This document shows positions 35,501 to 42,799 of a stretch of 64,000 nucleotides of DNA, piece after piece. The stretch comes from Akkermansiaceae bacterium (GTDB taxonomy: Bacteria; Verrucomicrobiota; Verrucomicrobiia; Verrucomicrobiales; Akkermansiaceae): NCBI GenBank assembly GCA_025354565.1, contig JANXMQ010000177.1:1-64000 (forward strand), read 5' to 3'. The notes beneath the pieces were generated by a model that did no database searches, had not been told where the DNA came from, and saw nothing but the letters and a program-made list of their open reading frames with translations. Numbering within the stretch: the stretch's first letter is position 1; each line of letters starts with the position of its first letter. The position numbers were made by a program, and so were the translations under genes.

Positions 35501-38264
35501 TGGCCTATTTTCTAACCAAGGAGGCACTGATATCACATCGACTATAACGAGCACCTTGGATGTGGCCACCTCGACAACCTGGTGGATTGACTACAGTAAC
35601 TTCTTCGAGGGGGTTGGTGCCCTGGGTGGCGGCAACGTCAGCTTGGTGGCTGGCAATGACGTGGTGAATGTTGATGCCGTCACACCGACCAATGCCCGGA
35701 TGCCGGGCCGTATGAAGAATCCTGATTTCGTCGCTGGCTCCACCACCATCCCAGAATATCTTAATCTCGCGCCTGATGCCTCGAAGCTGCTCGAATTGGG
35801 CGGTGGTGATGTCACGGTCAAAGCCGGACATAACATCGACGGTGGCGTTTATTATGTCGAGAGAGGCGTCGGTTCGTTGTTTGCGGATCATGACATCACC
35901 ACCAACGCGGCGCGCTCTCCATCGCTTGGAATCCTGAACGGTTCGGCACCCTTAGATCCACTCACATGGATGGCCACGACCTTGTTTGTCGGCAAATCCC
36001 ATTTCGATGTTGCCGCCCGTGGCAGTGTATTGCTAGGGCCAGTCAGTAATCCCTTTTTGATGCCGCAGGGTATCAATAACAGGTTCTGGTATAAAACTTA
36101 TTTCAACACCTATTCCGCTGATGCCGGGGTCAATGCCGCAGCCTATGGCGGCGACCTGACATGGCGCAACGCATTGTTCACACCAGGCAATACCAGCAAT
36201 CCATACTCAGCGCTGGGGCTCTGGTTTAGCGGACAGAATCAATTCTCTGGTGACGCTTCGCTGTTCAATGCCTCTAACTTCCAGCCGTGGTTGCGACTGG
36301 CCGAGTTGAGTGTTTTCCAGTTTGACAATTTGTTCAAATTGAGCGCCCCCAATGTCAGCGCCATATCCTTCAACGGAAATTTAAATCTGGTCGGTGGCAC
36401 GACTCTGTTTCCATCTACCACTGGAAATCTCGAACTTGTTGCCGGCGGCAGCATCATCGGCCTACAGCAAGCTGGTGCTTCCAGTTTCAGAAACGCCCCG
36501 GTGCGACTTTGGACCTATTCTACCATTAACGTTTCTGATACCAATCCCACCTTTATTCCAAGCATTGCGGCACCGCTCGCCTATGCTTCGGTTGTCGGTT
36601 CCGCCAGTGATGCTTTGGTAGTAAGTGGAGATATTCTACAAAATGTGAACTTGGCGCTCAGCGAGACCGGCTCATACCAAGGGCAGGCAGGTGCCAGCGC
36701 GGTGAAGGACGCTTTACATGCGGCCAATCTCCTGCACGCGGGGGACTCGGTGCCGATTCGGATCTACGCTGATGGTGGAGATATTACCGGACTTAAATTG
36801 TTTTCCCCGAAAGTCACCCATATCACCGCGGGTGGAGACATTACCGATGTCGCGTTCTATCTGCAGAACAACGCGGCGACGGACATTTCTCTGATCTCAG
36901 TCGGCCACGATATCATTCCATTCGATGAAAATGGCACCCTTCGATCAGTGGCAACCAACTTATCCACTGGCAACATTCTTGGCGCTTTCGTTCAGCCGAC
37001 GGCAGCGGGAGACAGCACTAACGCCCTCGCCGGGGATATCCAGATCAATGGTCCCGGTGTGCTTGAGGTTCTCAGTGGCAGGAACACAGACCTAGGGTCC
37101 GGTGCCAATTTCACGGATGGCACGGGTGTGGGCATCACCAGCATTGGCAACACCCGTAATCAGTATCTACCATTTATCGGTGCCGATCTAATCACTCTGG
37201 CCGGGGTGTCCGCCGCGGACGGCATGGGTGCGGCATTCGGTCTGGCCCAGAGCAGTTTGGATATCGCCGCGTTCATCGCCAAATATCCAGATAAAATCGC
37301 GGATCTATCTCACTCGGAGTATTTGAAAAAACTTGGCTGGACCGGCACGTTTGAAGAACTCAAGCCGGATCAACAAGCGATCGTCGTGCTTGAGGACTTT
37401 TACCGTATCCTCCGCGATGCCGGGCGTCATGCCGCTAAAAAACATAACTACAACACAGGGACCCAGGCAATCCACACCCTGATTGGAAAGCACCCGCCAT
37501 TGGGTGACATCATCACTCAAGCCCGGGACATCCGCACCACCACGGGCGGCTCGATCAGTCTGGGTGCTATGGGTGGCAACATCGTCATGGCTAATTCGAT
37601 TTTCGGTAACCCGCTCACCCCACCGGGCATCGTCACCGAGTATGGCGGCTCGATCTCTACTTTCACTGAACATGACGTGTCTATCGGCCAGGCCCGGATT
37701 TTCACGCTGCGCGGTGGCGATATTTTGATGTGGTCTTCTCAAGGCAACATCGCCGCTGGCACCGCCCCCAAAACCGTGGTGACGGCCCCGCCGACGCGGG
37801 TGGTCATCGACATCAGCAGTGCGGATGTCCAGACCGACCTTGGCGGACTCGCGACAGGCGGCGGCATCGGCGTGCTTGCGTCTGTCGAAGGCGTGCCGGC
37901 TGGTAACGTGGATCTCGTGGCCCCCAAGGGCTTTGTCGATGCGGGAGATGCAGGCATCCGGGTCACTGGCAATCTCAATATTTCTGCGGTCACGGTTCTG
38001 AATTCTGGCAACATTTCGGTGGGCGGGACCAGTGTTGGTGCCGCACCGCCTGGCGTCGCCGCACCCAGCATTTCCAGCGTGACCTCTGCATCCAATGCCG
38101 CCACCACCGCAAATACATCGGTGACCAAAAGCCCCGCCCAAGACACCGCGCCGCCAGAGTCTGGTGACGCTCCGCTGTCGATCATTTCCGTCGAGGTGAT
38201 CGGCTATGGTGGCGGTGGCGATCCCGATGAGGGTGAAAAAAAGGATAAACCCGCCGTGAACTGA
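26547..38264 (+). CDS. Giant filamentous-haemagglutinin-family exoprotein (TpsA), 3905 residues
   Basis: Signal-like N-terminus (MKPRHRRFRSSIIFGTPVF, then IGFTVLISGLDAQA). The TPS secretion domain is at about residues 100-260: NWETFNIGKKTTLTFDQ, a QVYIINGNGIIFGGSSEV segment with NGNGI at about 220, and LTVSSLPI. The body is repetitive beta-helix with many SGG, GGS and NITL-type turns and no long hydrophobic segments. A compact module at residues 1717-1758 resembles chitin-binding CBM5/12. The segment near 3660-3735 (TTTGGSISLGAMGGNIVM) resembles the DUF3739 region of this family. No C-terminal toxin domain is seen; the protein ends in acidic and Lys-rich GGGGDPDEGEKKDKPAVN. It is the likely cargo of the TpsB at 19338-20942. 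Confidence 0.93.
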   Translation: MKPRHRRFRSSIIFGTPVFIGFTVLISGLDAQAGDILRGGGGGTRPTPSGTVGGTTPANTDLARANAQDVLARSTRTLDSVRAMQAAAHAAALSNGVNHLGKNPNNLTVNLPVVHNGLVTGGLKVAPTVTTDPTKWTGAELPTQTVKDGRTEVTIKQTTQQALLNWETFNIGKKTTLTFDQSAGGADVTKWIAFNKINDPSGNPTQILGSIKAAGQVYIINGNGIIFGGSSEVNARGLTVSSLPINDNLISRGLLNNPDAQFLFSGLSVPGGVDGTPAFVPEPPPVSGHYGDVTVQAGAILKSPADSGGNGGRIMLVGPNVTNDGTISTESGQTILAAGLQVAVAAHDGNDPSLRGLDVWVGAVDDVSGTAKNSGVIESLTGSVWLAGRHVNQLGAINGSTSVNLNGRIDIKASYGAVANPNFDNASELGVGGPMFLNQYTGTVTFGPESVTQILPDYTSDKAVPGTALPERSQVNIEGLTIHFDYNSTLLAPNAEISVRAGVWPYKDTDGNRTIFDANGQVESSVNDFYSGKQQRFLFSDGQIYLDQSAIINVAGSVDVFVPLAQSILEVKLLGPELADSPLQRDTDLRGQVLTVDIRNTGVYNGKYWIGTPLGDVTGLAGLIERNAAQLTAVGGNINLQAGNSIVVSKGSALDVSGGYFQHQGGLVKTSALIKDGQLIAIDKATPDQIYDGVFKGESTLVSKKWGVVSTTGTPFFEGTQEAAYVEGAAGGTLTMTAPSMAIDGELRGLTVVGPRQRATPPGLSTLRLDFEGEKTLDVAGSNTFITYSPTPPVLVFANNPAVSQTPAFALNGDAPVALPADRQSSVTLTPGLLKAAGFGNLDIINPDGSVTIPADVRLSAAPTGAISFSAANISVFGQIDAVGGKLSFTTYDISPTDVTIYRLEHAPGTAPLLTAVADRGHFTLAPGASLSTAAPLIDDLNSTIDLAKSTIIDGGSIIINSFQATLATGSAINASGGAYVSNLGKISYGKGGNISIISGKDPAYPELIGGGLELGSTLSAYSGGIGGTLNLQASQIQIGGTANDGVLNLNADFFRTGGFTQYALSACGTPGGSAVPAILIAADTHIAPQAESLLVVADPAHDGALTLQQITQVAGVRSPVSLSFTGLVSDDPFTQDTFEARGDIVFGAGAGITTDAGANVSFNGGTVTLLGSVIVPGGVISVAGGGSFQFLHTPTVLPDQALPTVHLGSSAVLSTAGMLQLVPDIYGRRIGKVYAGGTISVSGNILAESGALLDVSGSSGILDVNPLTLATAQTSGTTGLNSLPLQLRGVATRIDSNGGLIDLTGSQMLLSDATLRGNAGGATATGGALSVFSGKFGITTSADINLVVKQSGNTIVNPDAAMGVGIGLFDQNGIAYGNSGFFTIDRFEQGGFASLSLGGKYVNASPLSYGGNVDFQGPINIHATGSVILAAGGIIQADDVVSISASYIAVGQAFRPPDNPGDDKFFAFQFYPAIESPEYQFAPTFGSGSLDLHANLIDVGTLSLQNIGNLSLTAAGGDIRGNGTLGLAGDLVLKAAQIEPTTLGKFDIFAYDHAGATGSVTIEAAGITAAPLSAGGKLSIYASSIMQEGVLRAPLGIIRLGWDGTGDAPVNAIAGDTIATPIASEIKLTDGSVTSVSAKGLEIPFGVSPDGLTWIDPRGVNVTLSGLPDKAVLIDGNSIHMDAGATVDLSGGGDLLATRWIPGNGGSMDLLGTPSASWGAGTVYQAGALVTYNGATWSARVRTIGQTPDSNLYWSKVAESYAIVPGYAAAFAPYAPFNTGSQAGSLAGNPGYVSASLKIGDTITLDASSGLPAGTYTLLPRAYASLKGAFLVTQLASGGTGDLVKNDGTSYVSGYISNAFNQPQTISPIRARFELASAAVVSSRVTYTVAKADEFIAKAGGTQLLPGDAGYAGFNGSSMLRLDGSLLTSATGRGAEVDITSLSDIKLTGDGSDLATATEVVLQTNVLESWNVASLLIGGIRSHDADGNTTVDVHTASLTLDNPNNHFSGPEIILVSRGELTLTAGSSLASSGELKGNTSALTIAGDGTVLRVSADATATVTRTGLTDSAVPLMTIGAGVKISGESVLLDSTYGTLLSSQARIDANELTLGSGQISVQFDNSASPQEGTLIENHLNLAGLTLANVQQAKTLTLHSYSSIDFYGDGHLGGPKLSAITLSSNGLRGYRQGDGKVVIKAKDVYFANPTDSAISNSPAEISGTMKIDAETIHLGANHFAVSGYANLSLGASDHLSFDGSGTFHTDGSLQTYTPLIVGTEAASYVVNADGAVSMIHVDNSSKATSGLGASLTIQGSAITADTDIQLQSGSLTLLATDGPVEVGANLSVAGAMRIFNDIIRCSDAGNITLNSATGNVTLAVGSSVSVAAEMLGGNAGGLAVIAPQGNFINNGTLQGQGSAGQLGSTGGTSGTFLLDVGSLGQPDGFETISTALDHGRFHASRDFRIRSGDATIANTNVSHNFSLSADSGSITVTGTIDASGPTGGSIALAARNNLTLAAGAELTVAALNFDSAGKGGSILLEAGTQRDGAANDSALLDLHAGSVINLGVGAYVAGDFTTPGSSAFEGKFTGTLHLRAPRTAANNDVQIAAIGSAITGASAIVAEGFKVYNPAGGVLNISQRDQMNFDSQEFLGAAGVGNSNETAILHKLDGGNKLGDLLVLSPGVEIVNLTGDLVLGAANNTEFGSFDSEALATADWDLSSFRYGSRGAPGILTLRAAGDVIFNNTLSDGFTPLSFSSASTGDSLMWLAPLMTVSNTLPVNNQSWSYRLTAGADLNASNFRNVMSTGVLDATQPGKGSVIVGEYYPAVPNGMTGGSYDGIGSSGTTANTIRVSTSDFDMGTRFEVVRTGTGDITVSAGRDVQLRNQFSTIYTAGVALPTPTTVYGENDFVVPVIPLSERKHPRQDGGPGTTLGAIQQLTQPAWSLAGGNVSLQAQANIGHYTLLNGVVTVDSSRQMPTNWLYRRGDVNSLTGLFSNQGGTDITSTITSTLDVATSTTWWIDYSNFFEGVGALGGGNVSLVAGNDVVNVDAVTPTNARMPGRMKNPDFVAGSTTIPEYLNLAPDASKLLELGGGDVTVKAGHNIDGGVYYVERGVGSLFADHDITTNAARSPSLGILNGSAPLDPLTWMATTLFVGKSHFDVAARGSVLLGPVSNPFLMPQGINNRFWYKTYFNTYSADAGVNAAAYGGDLTWRNALFTPGNTSNPYSALGLWFSGQNQFSGDASLFNASNFQPWLRLAELSVFQFDNLFKLSAPNVSAISFNGNLNLVGGTTLFPSTTGNLELVAGGSIIGLQQAGASSFRNAPVRLWTYSTINVSDTNPTFIPSIAAPLAYASVVGSASDALVVSGDILQNVNLALSETGSYQGQAGASAVKDALHAANLLHAGDSVPIRIYADGGDITGLKLFSPKVTHITAGGDITDVAFYLQNNAATDISLISVGHDIIPFDENGTLRSVATNLSTGNILGAFVQPTAAGDSTNALAGDIQINGPGVLEVLSGRNTDLGSGANFTDGTGVGITSIGNTRNQYLPFIGADLITLAGVSAADGMGAAFGLAQSSLDIAAFIAKYPDKIADLSHSEYLKKLGWTGTFEELKPDQQAIVVLEDFYRILRDAGRHAAKKHNYNTGTQAIHTLIGKHPPLGDIITQARDIRTTTGGSISLGAMGGNIVMANSIFGNPLTPPGIVTEYGGSISTFTEHDVSIGQARIFTLRGGDILMWSSQGNIAAGTAPKTVVTAPPTRVVIDISSADVQTDLGGLATGGGIGVLASVEGVPAGNVDLVAPKGFVDAGDAGIRVTGNLNISAVTVLNSGNISVGGTSVGAAPPGVAAPSISSVTSASNAATTANTSVTKSPAQDTAPPESGDAPLSIISVEVIGYGGGGDPDEGEKKDKPAVN

Positions 38265-38270
38265 TTTCTG

Positions 38271-39206
38271 ATGAAACACCCGATTATTGCCCTCCTGATG
38301 TTGTCCGCAGTGGTTGCTGCCAGCTATTCCGAAGAAGCCAAACCCGCGACTGAGTTCATGATTGGACTCCAGGCCGCCGCCGACCGTGGTGAACCGGACG
38401 CCCAATTCAAACTCGCCGGAGCCTATCTGAATGGCATTGGGGTGCCGAAGGACAAGCACAAGGCATTCGACCTCATGAAATCCGCCGCCACCAAGGATCA
38501 TGCCGACGCCATGGGTGCGCTTGGCTATTTCTATGGAGTGGGCATCGGCACTTTGAAAAATGAAAATCTAGCAGCCGAGTGGTTGCGCAAGGGAGCGGAG
38601 AAGGGTTCCGCGAATGCTCAGCTCAATCATGGAAAATATCTATTCGAGGGAAAATCCGGTGATACGGTTTTAAGAACTCCCGAGCAACAGCGCGACGAAG
38701 CCGCCGAATGGATCCGGAAAGCGGCGGACCAAGGTCTCCCTGAAGCCTGTTTGACTTATGGCAACATCTTTTTCTTTGGGGATCACGAACAGAAAAAGGT
38801 TTATCCAAAAGCACTGCGCTATCTAAAAACCGCCGCCGATAGCGGCAATGCAGATGCCCAAAACACCATCGGAGTGATCTACGAGGGAGTTGATGGGGTG
38901 GGCCGAGACATGGACGCGGCAGAGCATTGGTTTCGTGCCGCCGCCCTTCAAGGCCATGCAAAAGCCCAATGCAATCTTGGCCGAATCCTGGGGCCAGATG
39001 GCATGCAAAAGGACCAGAACAAACAAGCGGAAGGACTGGCTTGGTTGTTGCTCGCACAGGACCAAGAAGAGGTCATCGCCAAAAAGCAACTTCTCGCTAT
39101 CCTGCCGGGCCTGCCACCTGACTTGATCGTCAAGGCTAGGACTCGCAAAACCGAACTGCAGAAACAGGTGAAAAAGCCCGAGTTTCGCTTGCCGGATGCC
39201 CGGTGA
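38271..39206 (+). CDS. Exported Sel1-repeat protein
   Basis: A 311-residue protein with signal peptide MKHPIIALLMLSAVVAASYS. At least five Sel1-like repeats follow: GEPDAQFKLAGAYLNGIGV, HADAMGALGYFYGVGIG, SANAQLNHGKYLFEGK, NADAQNTIGVIYEGVDGVG, and HAKAQCNLGRILG. Sel1 repeats mediate protein-protein contacts. The start lies seven bases after the tpsA stop, so it is the last gene of the secretion operon and may help assemble or hold the exoprotein at the surface. Confidence 0.88.
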   Translation: MKHPIIALLMLSAVVAASYSEEAKPATEFMIGLQAAADRGEPDAQFKLAGAYLNGIGVPKDKHKAFDLMKSAATKDHADAMGALGYFYGVGIGTLKNENLAAEWLRKGAEKGSANAQLNHGKYLFEGKSGDTVLRTPEQQRDEAAEWIRKAADQGLPEACLTYGNIFFFGDHEQKKVYPKALRYLKTAADSGNADAQNTIGVIYEGVDGVGRDMDAAEHWFRAAALQGHAKAQCNLGRILGPDGMQKDQNKQAEGLAWLLLAQDQEEVIAKKQLLAILPGLPPDLIVKARTRKTELQKQVKKPEFRLPDAR

Positions 39207-39236
39207 ACAGGGTGCCCGATTTAGGCGGATTGCAAA

Positions 39237-39818
39237 CTATTCTCCGGCATTGGCTGGGAGGCGGGACTCGATCACCGCATCGATGGTCATCCGGTTGTAG
39301 GCCTCGTCACCGAAAAGCAGGCGATAGGATTCGTCGGCATGGTCACGCGCTTGGTCAACTAAGGGGCCATCCTGAATGACGATGGTGTTGTCAGACGTGG
39401 GTTGACCGCCGATGACGCTCGCTGCCAGCTCTTGGTAAAAAGTATCCACGATGTTTTGCATGGCATCTAGGACCGGTTGTTCGATCGGATGTGCGGGATC
39501 TTTCTTGGCGTTGTTGATGGCGATGATGGCGGCGGGTAATGGAAGGTTGTCCGCCAAACGGAGGGCGGGAGCACCAGATAGGTTCTTGGCAGAGCGGACA
39601 GGAGTGGCAGCTCCCTCGATGGTGGGCGTGGTGAGGAGGTCAGGCACCGAATCATGCGGGATTCCAGCAGTTTGAGCCGAAGCGGGCGAAGTGGGCGGCT
39701 GAGGGGCGGCGTGGGTGGTGATCGCTTGCGGCCCATTTTCCCCGGCTTGGCGGATGATGAGAAAAATGCAGAGCAGCAACAGAGCGGCGGCGGCGAGGTG
39801 TAGGTAGTTCAGGCGCAT
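39237..39818 (-). CDS. Membrane-anchored protein of unknown function
   Basis: About 193 residues from the ATG at 39818. One membrane helix near the N-terminus (LAAAALLLLCIFLII) is followed by a Pro/Ala/Thr-rich linker. The C-terminal domain is helical (PIEQPVLDAMQNIVDTFYQELA; DQARDHADESYRLLFGDEAY). I do not recognise a family. The gene converges with the Sel1 gene 30 bases away. A hairpin terminator at 39864-39894 separates it from the next minus-strand gene, so it has its own promoter in a short spacer. Confidence 0.65.
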   Translation of the reverse strand: MRLNYLHLAAAALLLLCIFLIIRQAGENGPQAITTHAAPQPPTSPASAQTAGIPHDSVPDLLTTPTIEGAATPVRSAKNLSGAPALRLADNLPLPAAIIAINNAKKDPAHPIEQPVLDAMQNIVDTFYQELAASVIGGQPTSDNTIVIQDGPLVDQARDHADESYRLLFGDEAYNRMTIDAVIESRLPANAGE

Positions 39819-39863
39819 GACGAGTGGGGGATGATAGCTGGAATAGGCAGGGAAGCAAAAGCA

Positions 39864-39894
39864 AGCTGGCACCAGGGGATGCCCGGTGCCAGCT
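39864..39894 (-). terminator. Terminator of the gene at 39976-41412
   Basis: A 10-base perfect stem AGCTGGCACC / GGTGCCAGCT encloses an inner GGG/CCC pairing. On the minus strand it is followed by TGCTTTTGCTTCC, a T-rich tail, as expected of an intrinsic terminator. Confidence 0.75.
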
Positions 39895-39975
39895 AGGAGA
39901 TGGTCAGCTTGCGCGGTTGGCCATGAAATCCTATTTCATGACGGCTGATGCAAGCCAAGCCGGAGTGCCTGTGGC

Positions 39976-41412
39976 TTAGAACGGGCTGAGCTTCGGCGCA
40001 ACCAGACCACCGTCGGTGGAACGGCTGGCATGCATGGCGGTGAGCGCCACGGCAACCGCACCATTGGTGGCATTGGCGGTATTGATTCCGGCTTCGACAC
40101 CATTGAAGATGGCGGTGAACACGGTGCCATAGTCACCATTGGTGGAGTAACCGCTGCGGGAATACCAGTTTTCATAACCCCATGCGGTGTACATACCATA
40201 CGTGATTTTCTTCACGTCGGTTTGGGTCAATCCAGAGTTGGCAGCGAACAGCGAGCCGGAAGAGGCGGCAAAGCCGGAGAGCGTCACGCCGTTGTAGCCG
40301 ATGACCTTGGCCGGGGTGGTGCCACCCGTGGTGGTGCCGCCGACGGCGTTACGAGCGGTCAACGCGTCTGGAAGGCCGATCCAAGTGATCAGATCAAGTG
40401 GGCCGTTGTAGAACTCGCTACCTGCGCCGACACCGCTGTCATCGACCACGCTGACGCTGGTCATGAGACGGGTCATGTCGCTGGCGAGCGTGCCACCACT
40501 TTTATAGCCACCATTGCCGACCTTGGCCGTGCCCCAGATGTTGGAAGGGGTGTTGGCATTGGTGCTGACGGTGGAAACCGTGCCGTTTTGCGGCACGAGC
40601 TGGAGGATGGCGACATCGCCGGCTGGCGGGTTGCTGTTAGGGCTGCTGGTGACCAAGCTGGGCGAGACCACGACGAATTGGTTGACGGGCTTGGTGATGC
40701 CGAAGCCGGTTTCCGCCAGAGCGGTGGTGCGGGTGCCGGAGAGGTCGTTACGGCCGGTTGCAAAGACGGTATTGCTATCGTCGGCGAGGAGACCGGTGAA
40801 AAGGCTCTTCTGCTGATAACCTTGGGTGAAAAGGGCCCGGTATTGCTGGGAGGTCACGTTGGTGATGCCGGAAGCGTTGTTGGTGAGCATCGTGAAAACG
40901 ATAACTCCCACTGGCGCACCACTGGTGGATACTTCCAGAGTGGAGGAAGCAAAAGGGGTGCTGAATTTGGACACGTCCGAGAAGGCAAAGTGCGAGACAT
41001 CATCGCCGACATCCGTGGTGGTCTCGGTGTTGCCGCTGGTGCTGACCTGAGCCTCACCCGAGCCAGGAAGTGCGCTGAGCTTGAAATAATTTGGCTTGGC
41101 CGTGTCAACCACGCTGCCACCGGCAATGGAACGGACGCCTTCGACCGAACCGGAAAAGGTGCAGCGAACGACACACACTGGGCCGCCGGAACCGAAGGTA
41201 CCGGAGAAGATCGAGGTAGTGGAACCGGTGTAGCTGGCAGGTGCCTTGTCATAGGCCGCCTTGAACGTGCCGCCTGCGGCAAATGCGGTGCGGATCGCGG
41301 TGAGGGTTTCAGCCCGGAAGGCGGTGGCACCGGTGATGTTGATGGTGACCGCTTGCGATGAGGCGGCGAGGCCGAACAGCGCAAGAGCGGTGAGATAACA
41401 GGTAGATTTCAT
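39976..41412 (-). CDS. Exported protein with a periplasmic-binding-like start, unknown function
   Basis: A 478-residue exported protein; signal peptide MKSTCYLTALALFGLAASSQA. The mature start TINITGATAFRAETLTAI resembles the first strand and helix of phosphate-binding-type (PBP-like) proteins, in which an S/T-G-x-x-A/S-F pattern is common. Long Ser/Thr/Gly-rich segments follow, then MYTAWGYENWYSRSGY near the end. There is no PEP-CTERM tail. A true PstS role is unproven and no pst transport genes are nearby. It lies 52 bases downstream of the PEP-CTERM gene on the same strand, with a terminator after it. Confidence 0.65.
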   Translation of the reverse strand: MKSTCYLTALALFGLAASSQAVTINITGATAFRAETLTAIRTAFAAGGTFKAAYDKAPASYTGSTTSIFSGTFGSGGPVCVVRCTFSGSVEGVRSIAGGSVVDTAKPNYFKLSALPGSGEAQVSTSGNTETTTDVGDDVSHFAFSDVSKFSTPFASSTLEVSTSGAPVGVIVFTMLTNNASGITNVTSQQYRALFTQGYQQKSLFTGLLADDSNTVFATGRNDLSGTRTTALAETGFGITKPVNQFVVVSPSLVTSSPNSNPPAGDVAILQLVPQNGTVSTVSTNANTPSNIWGTAKVGNGGYKSGGTLASDMTRLMTSVSVVDDSGVGAGSEFYNGPLDLITWIGLPDALTARNAVGGTTTGGTTPAKVIGYNGVTLSGFAASSGSLFAANSGLTQTDVKKITYGMYTAWGYENWYSRSGYSTNGDYGTVFTAIFNGVEAGINTANATNGAVAVALTAMHASRSTDGGLVAPKLSPF

Positions 41413-41464
41413 AGGATTGATTTAATTTTGGTTGTTTGGTGTTAGACAATGGATGGAATTAGGA

Positions 41465-42361
41465 TTAGGCGGAACGGCGGCGGCGAAGCACGAGGCCACC
41501 GGCAGCCAAACCGAGGAGGGCGACCGAGGACGGCTCAGGCACGGCGACGAATGAAACCATGCCATTGGTCCCAATGGTAACGGTTCCTTCATAGCTGGCG
41601 TTTTGCAGATTGCCGCCAACTTGTCCGGCAGCATTGGTTTTCGCAAGGATGCGGTTGAGGTCGAGGGCGAACTCGACTGAACCGGCTGGGCCGAAGGTGC
41701 CAAGGGCCGACGCGGTGCCAGCTTGTTGGACACCACCACCGAAAACACCGAAGGCGGTGCCTTGCGAAGTGACACCACCTGTAGGATGCACGAGCGGCTG
41801 GTTGTCATCGATTTGCGAATCGCTTGTCGGTGAAATCGCGACTTGGGCATTGTAGAGGTTGTTGAAAACGTCGTTTTGCGAGATGATCGCGCCAGCAGCG
41901 GAGGTCATATCGGTCGAACTCGACCCGGAAAGGTCCCACAAGGCCGAATTCGAGGTGCCGACGGTGCCGAGGACGTTGCGGGCGCTCGATACGTAAAGGG
42001 TGCGCTTTGGATCACCGTCTTGCAACTGACTGCCCGTGGTGCCGCCCGACCAGCATGCGGCGAGACCGACATAGAGCTCGGTGCTGTTTGCCCAACCGCC
42101 TGGGAAGGCGGTATTGAGCGTGGAGCTCAAGTCCAAAAAGTTGATGTTGTTGACTCCATCCGAAGCTCCGGCAGCCGCACCGCGGAAGGCGGTGGCAGGA
42201 TTGCCGATGTCAGCATAGACGGTGTTAGTGCTACCAAACTGTTGGATGGTCAGAATTAGATCTCCCGTGTGGAAGAACGAGTTGACCGCAGAGGCTGGAA
42301 ACGCGGCCAGAAGGGACGCTGTCGCCACAACGAGGGTGCAACGTGTGAATTTGTTTTTCAT
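41465..42361 (-). CDS. PEP-CTERM-anchored secreted protein (paralogue A)
   Basis: A 298-residue protein with a signal peptide (residues 1-25, ending PASAVN). The body shares blocks with the two plus-strand neighbours: GDLILTIQQFGSTNTVYADI, ATAFRGAAAGASDGVN, LQDGDPKRTLYVSSAR and SVEFALDLNRILAK. The C-terminus is a PEP-CTERM sorting signal: VPEPSSVALLGLAAGGLVL, followed by a basic RRRRSA end. In species that have exosortase this segment is cleaved during export; no exosortase gene is in the window. Function is unknown. The neighbours have exchanged this tail for an anchor-D-type domain. Confidence 0.88.
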   Translation of the reverse strand: MKNKFTRCTLVVATASLLAAFPASAVNSFFHTGDLILTIQQFGSTNTVYADIGNPATAFRGAAAGASDGVNNINFLDLSSTLNTAFPGGWANSTELYVGLAACWSGGTTGSQLQDGDPKRTLYVSSARNVLGTVGTSNSALWDLSGSSSTDMTSAAGAIISQNDVFNNLYNAQVAISPTSDSQIDDNQPLVHPTGGVTSQGTAFGVFGGGVQQAGTASALGTFGPAGSVEFALDLNRILAKTNAAGQVGGNLQNASYEGTVTIGTNGMVSFVAVPEPSSVALLGLAAGGLVLRRRRSA

Positions 42362-42799
42362 GGTGATGTGGTGATGTGGTGTTCTGAGTGTGATGAGCTT
42401 GCCTCAGGGATTTTCGTGCGAATCATCAGTTTTTTAGCGTCTGATAGTCCCGTACGATGACTTCCGAAAGACAGCAGGATCATGGCCGAGCGAGAGGCTC
42501 TGCCTATCATTCAAGTGTGAACATTTCGTCACTTGGGATGCCGGATTGGGATGAAATCCAATACCGTGATCGCCCACTATTGATTAAATCACGAAATATC
42601 CAGTCATCAGAACGGCGAAAGTGACAATTTCGTCAAAGTGTTAGTTTTGCCAGATGCTGTATCCGAAGGAATATGGAGTCTAGCTGGTGTTCGGACAGAC
42701 CGTGCCAAGTCCGGCGTGCCGCCGAATTCGGCAGATTGCTGGATCAGCTATCCATATTCATTTCAATAACAACCAAATTATAACCACCAAATTCCCACC
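42362..42799. promoter_or_regulatory. 438-base divergent spacer between paralogues A and B
   Basis: The only gene-free stretch above 300 bases. It holds the divergent promoters of the PEP-CTERM gene and the next paralogue. Next to the PEP-CTERM start is a direct repeat of period 8 (TGGTGATG twice, 42361-42376). The 9-mer ATTTCGTCA occurs at 42523-42531 and 42627-42635, 104 bases apart and each within a longer similar word (TGAACATTTCGTCA and TGACAATTTCGTCA). No gene, tRNA or clear -35/-10 pair is seen. Confidence 0.5.

Noticed and set aside
26547-38264. Search for a C-terminal toxin or peptidase in the giant TpsA, as in contact-dependent inhibition
   Set aside because: The C-terminus is a DUF3739-like region followed by a short charged tail. 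No VENN-type motif, toxin fold or small immunity gene follows; the next gene is a Sel1-repeat protein.
37305-38501. Long antisense open frame of 398 codons opposite the end of tpsA and the start of the Sel1 gene
   Set aside because: It is a shadow of GC-rich repetitive coding sequence; the His/Arg-rich product has no domain or signal.
40030-41361. Long open frame of 443 codons opposite the exported protein gene
   Set aside because: It is antisense to a gene with a clear signal peptide and terminator, and its own product shows no recognisable motif.
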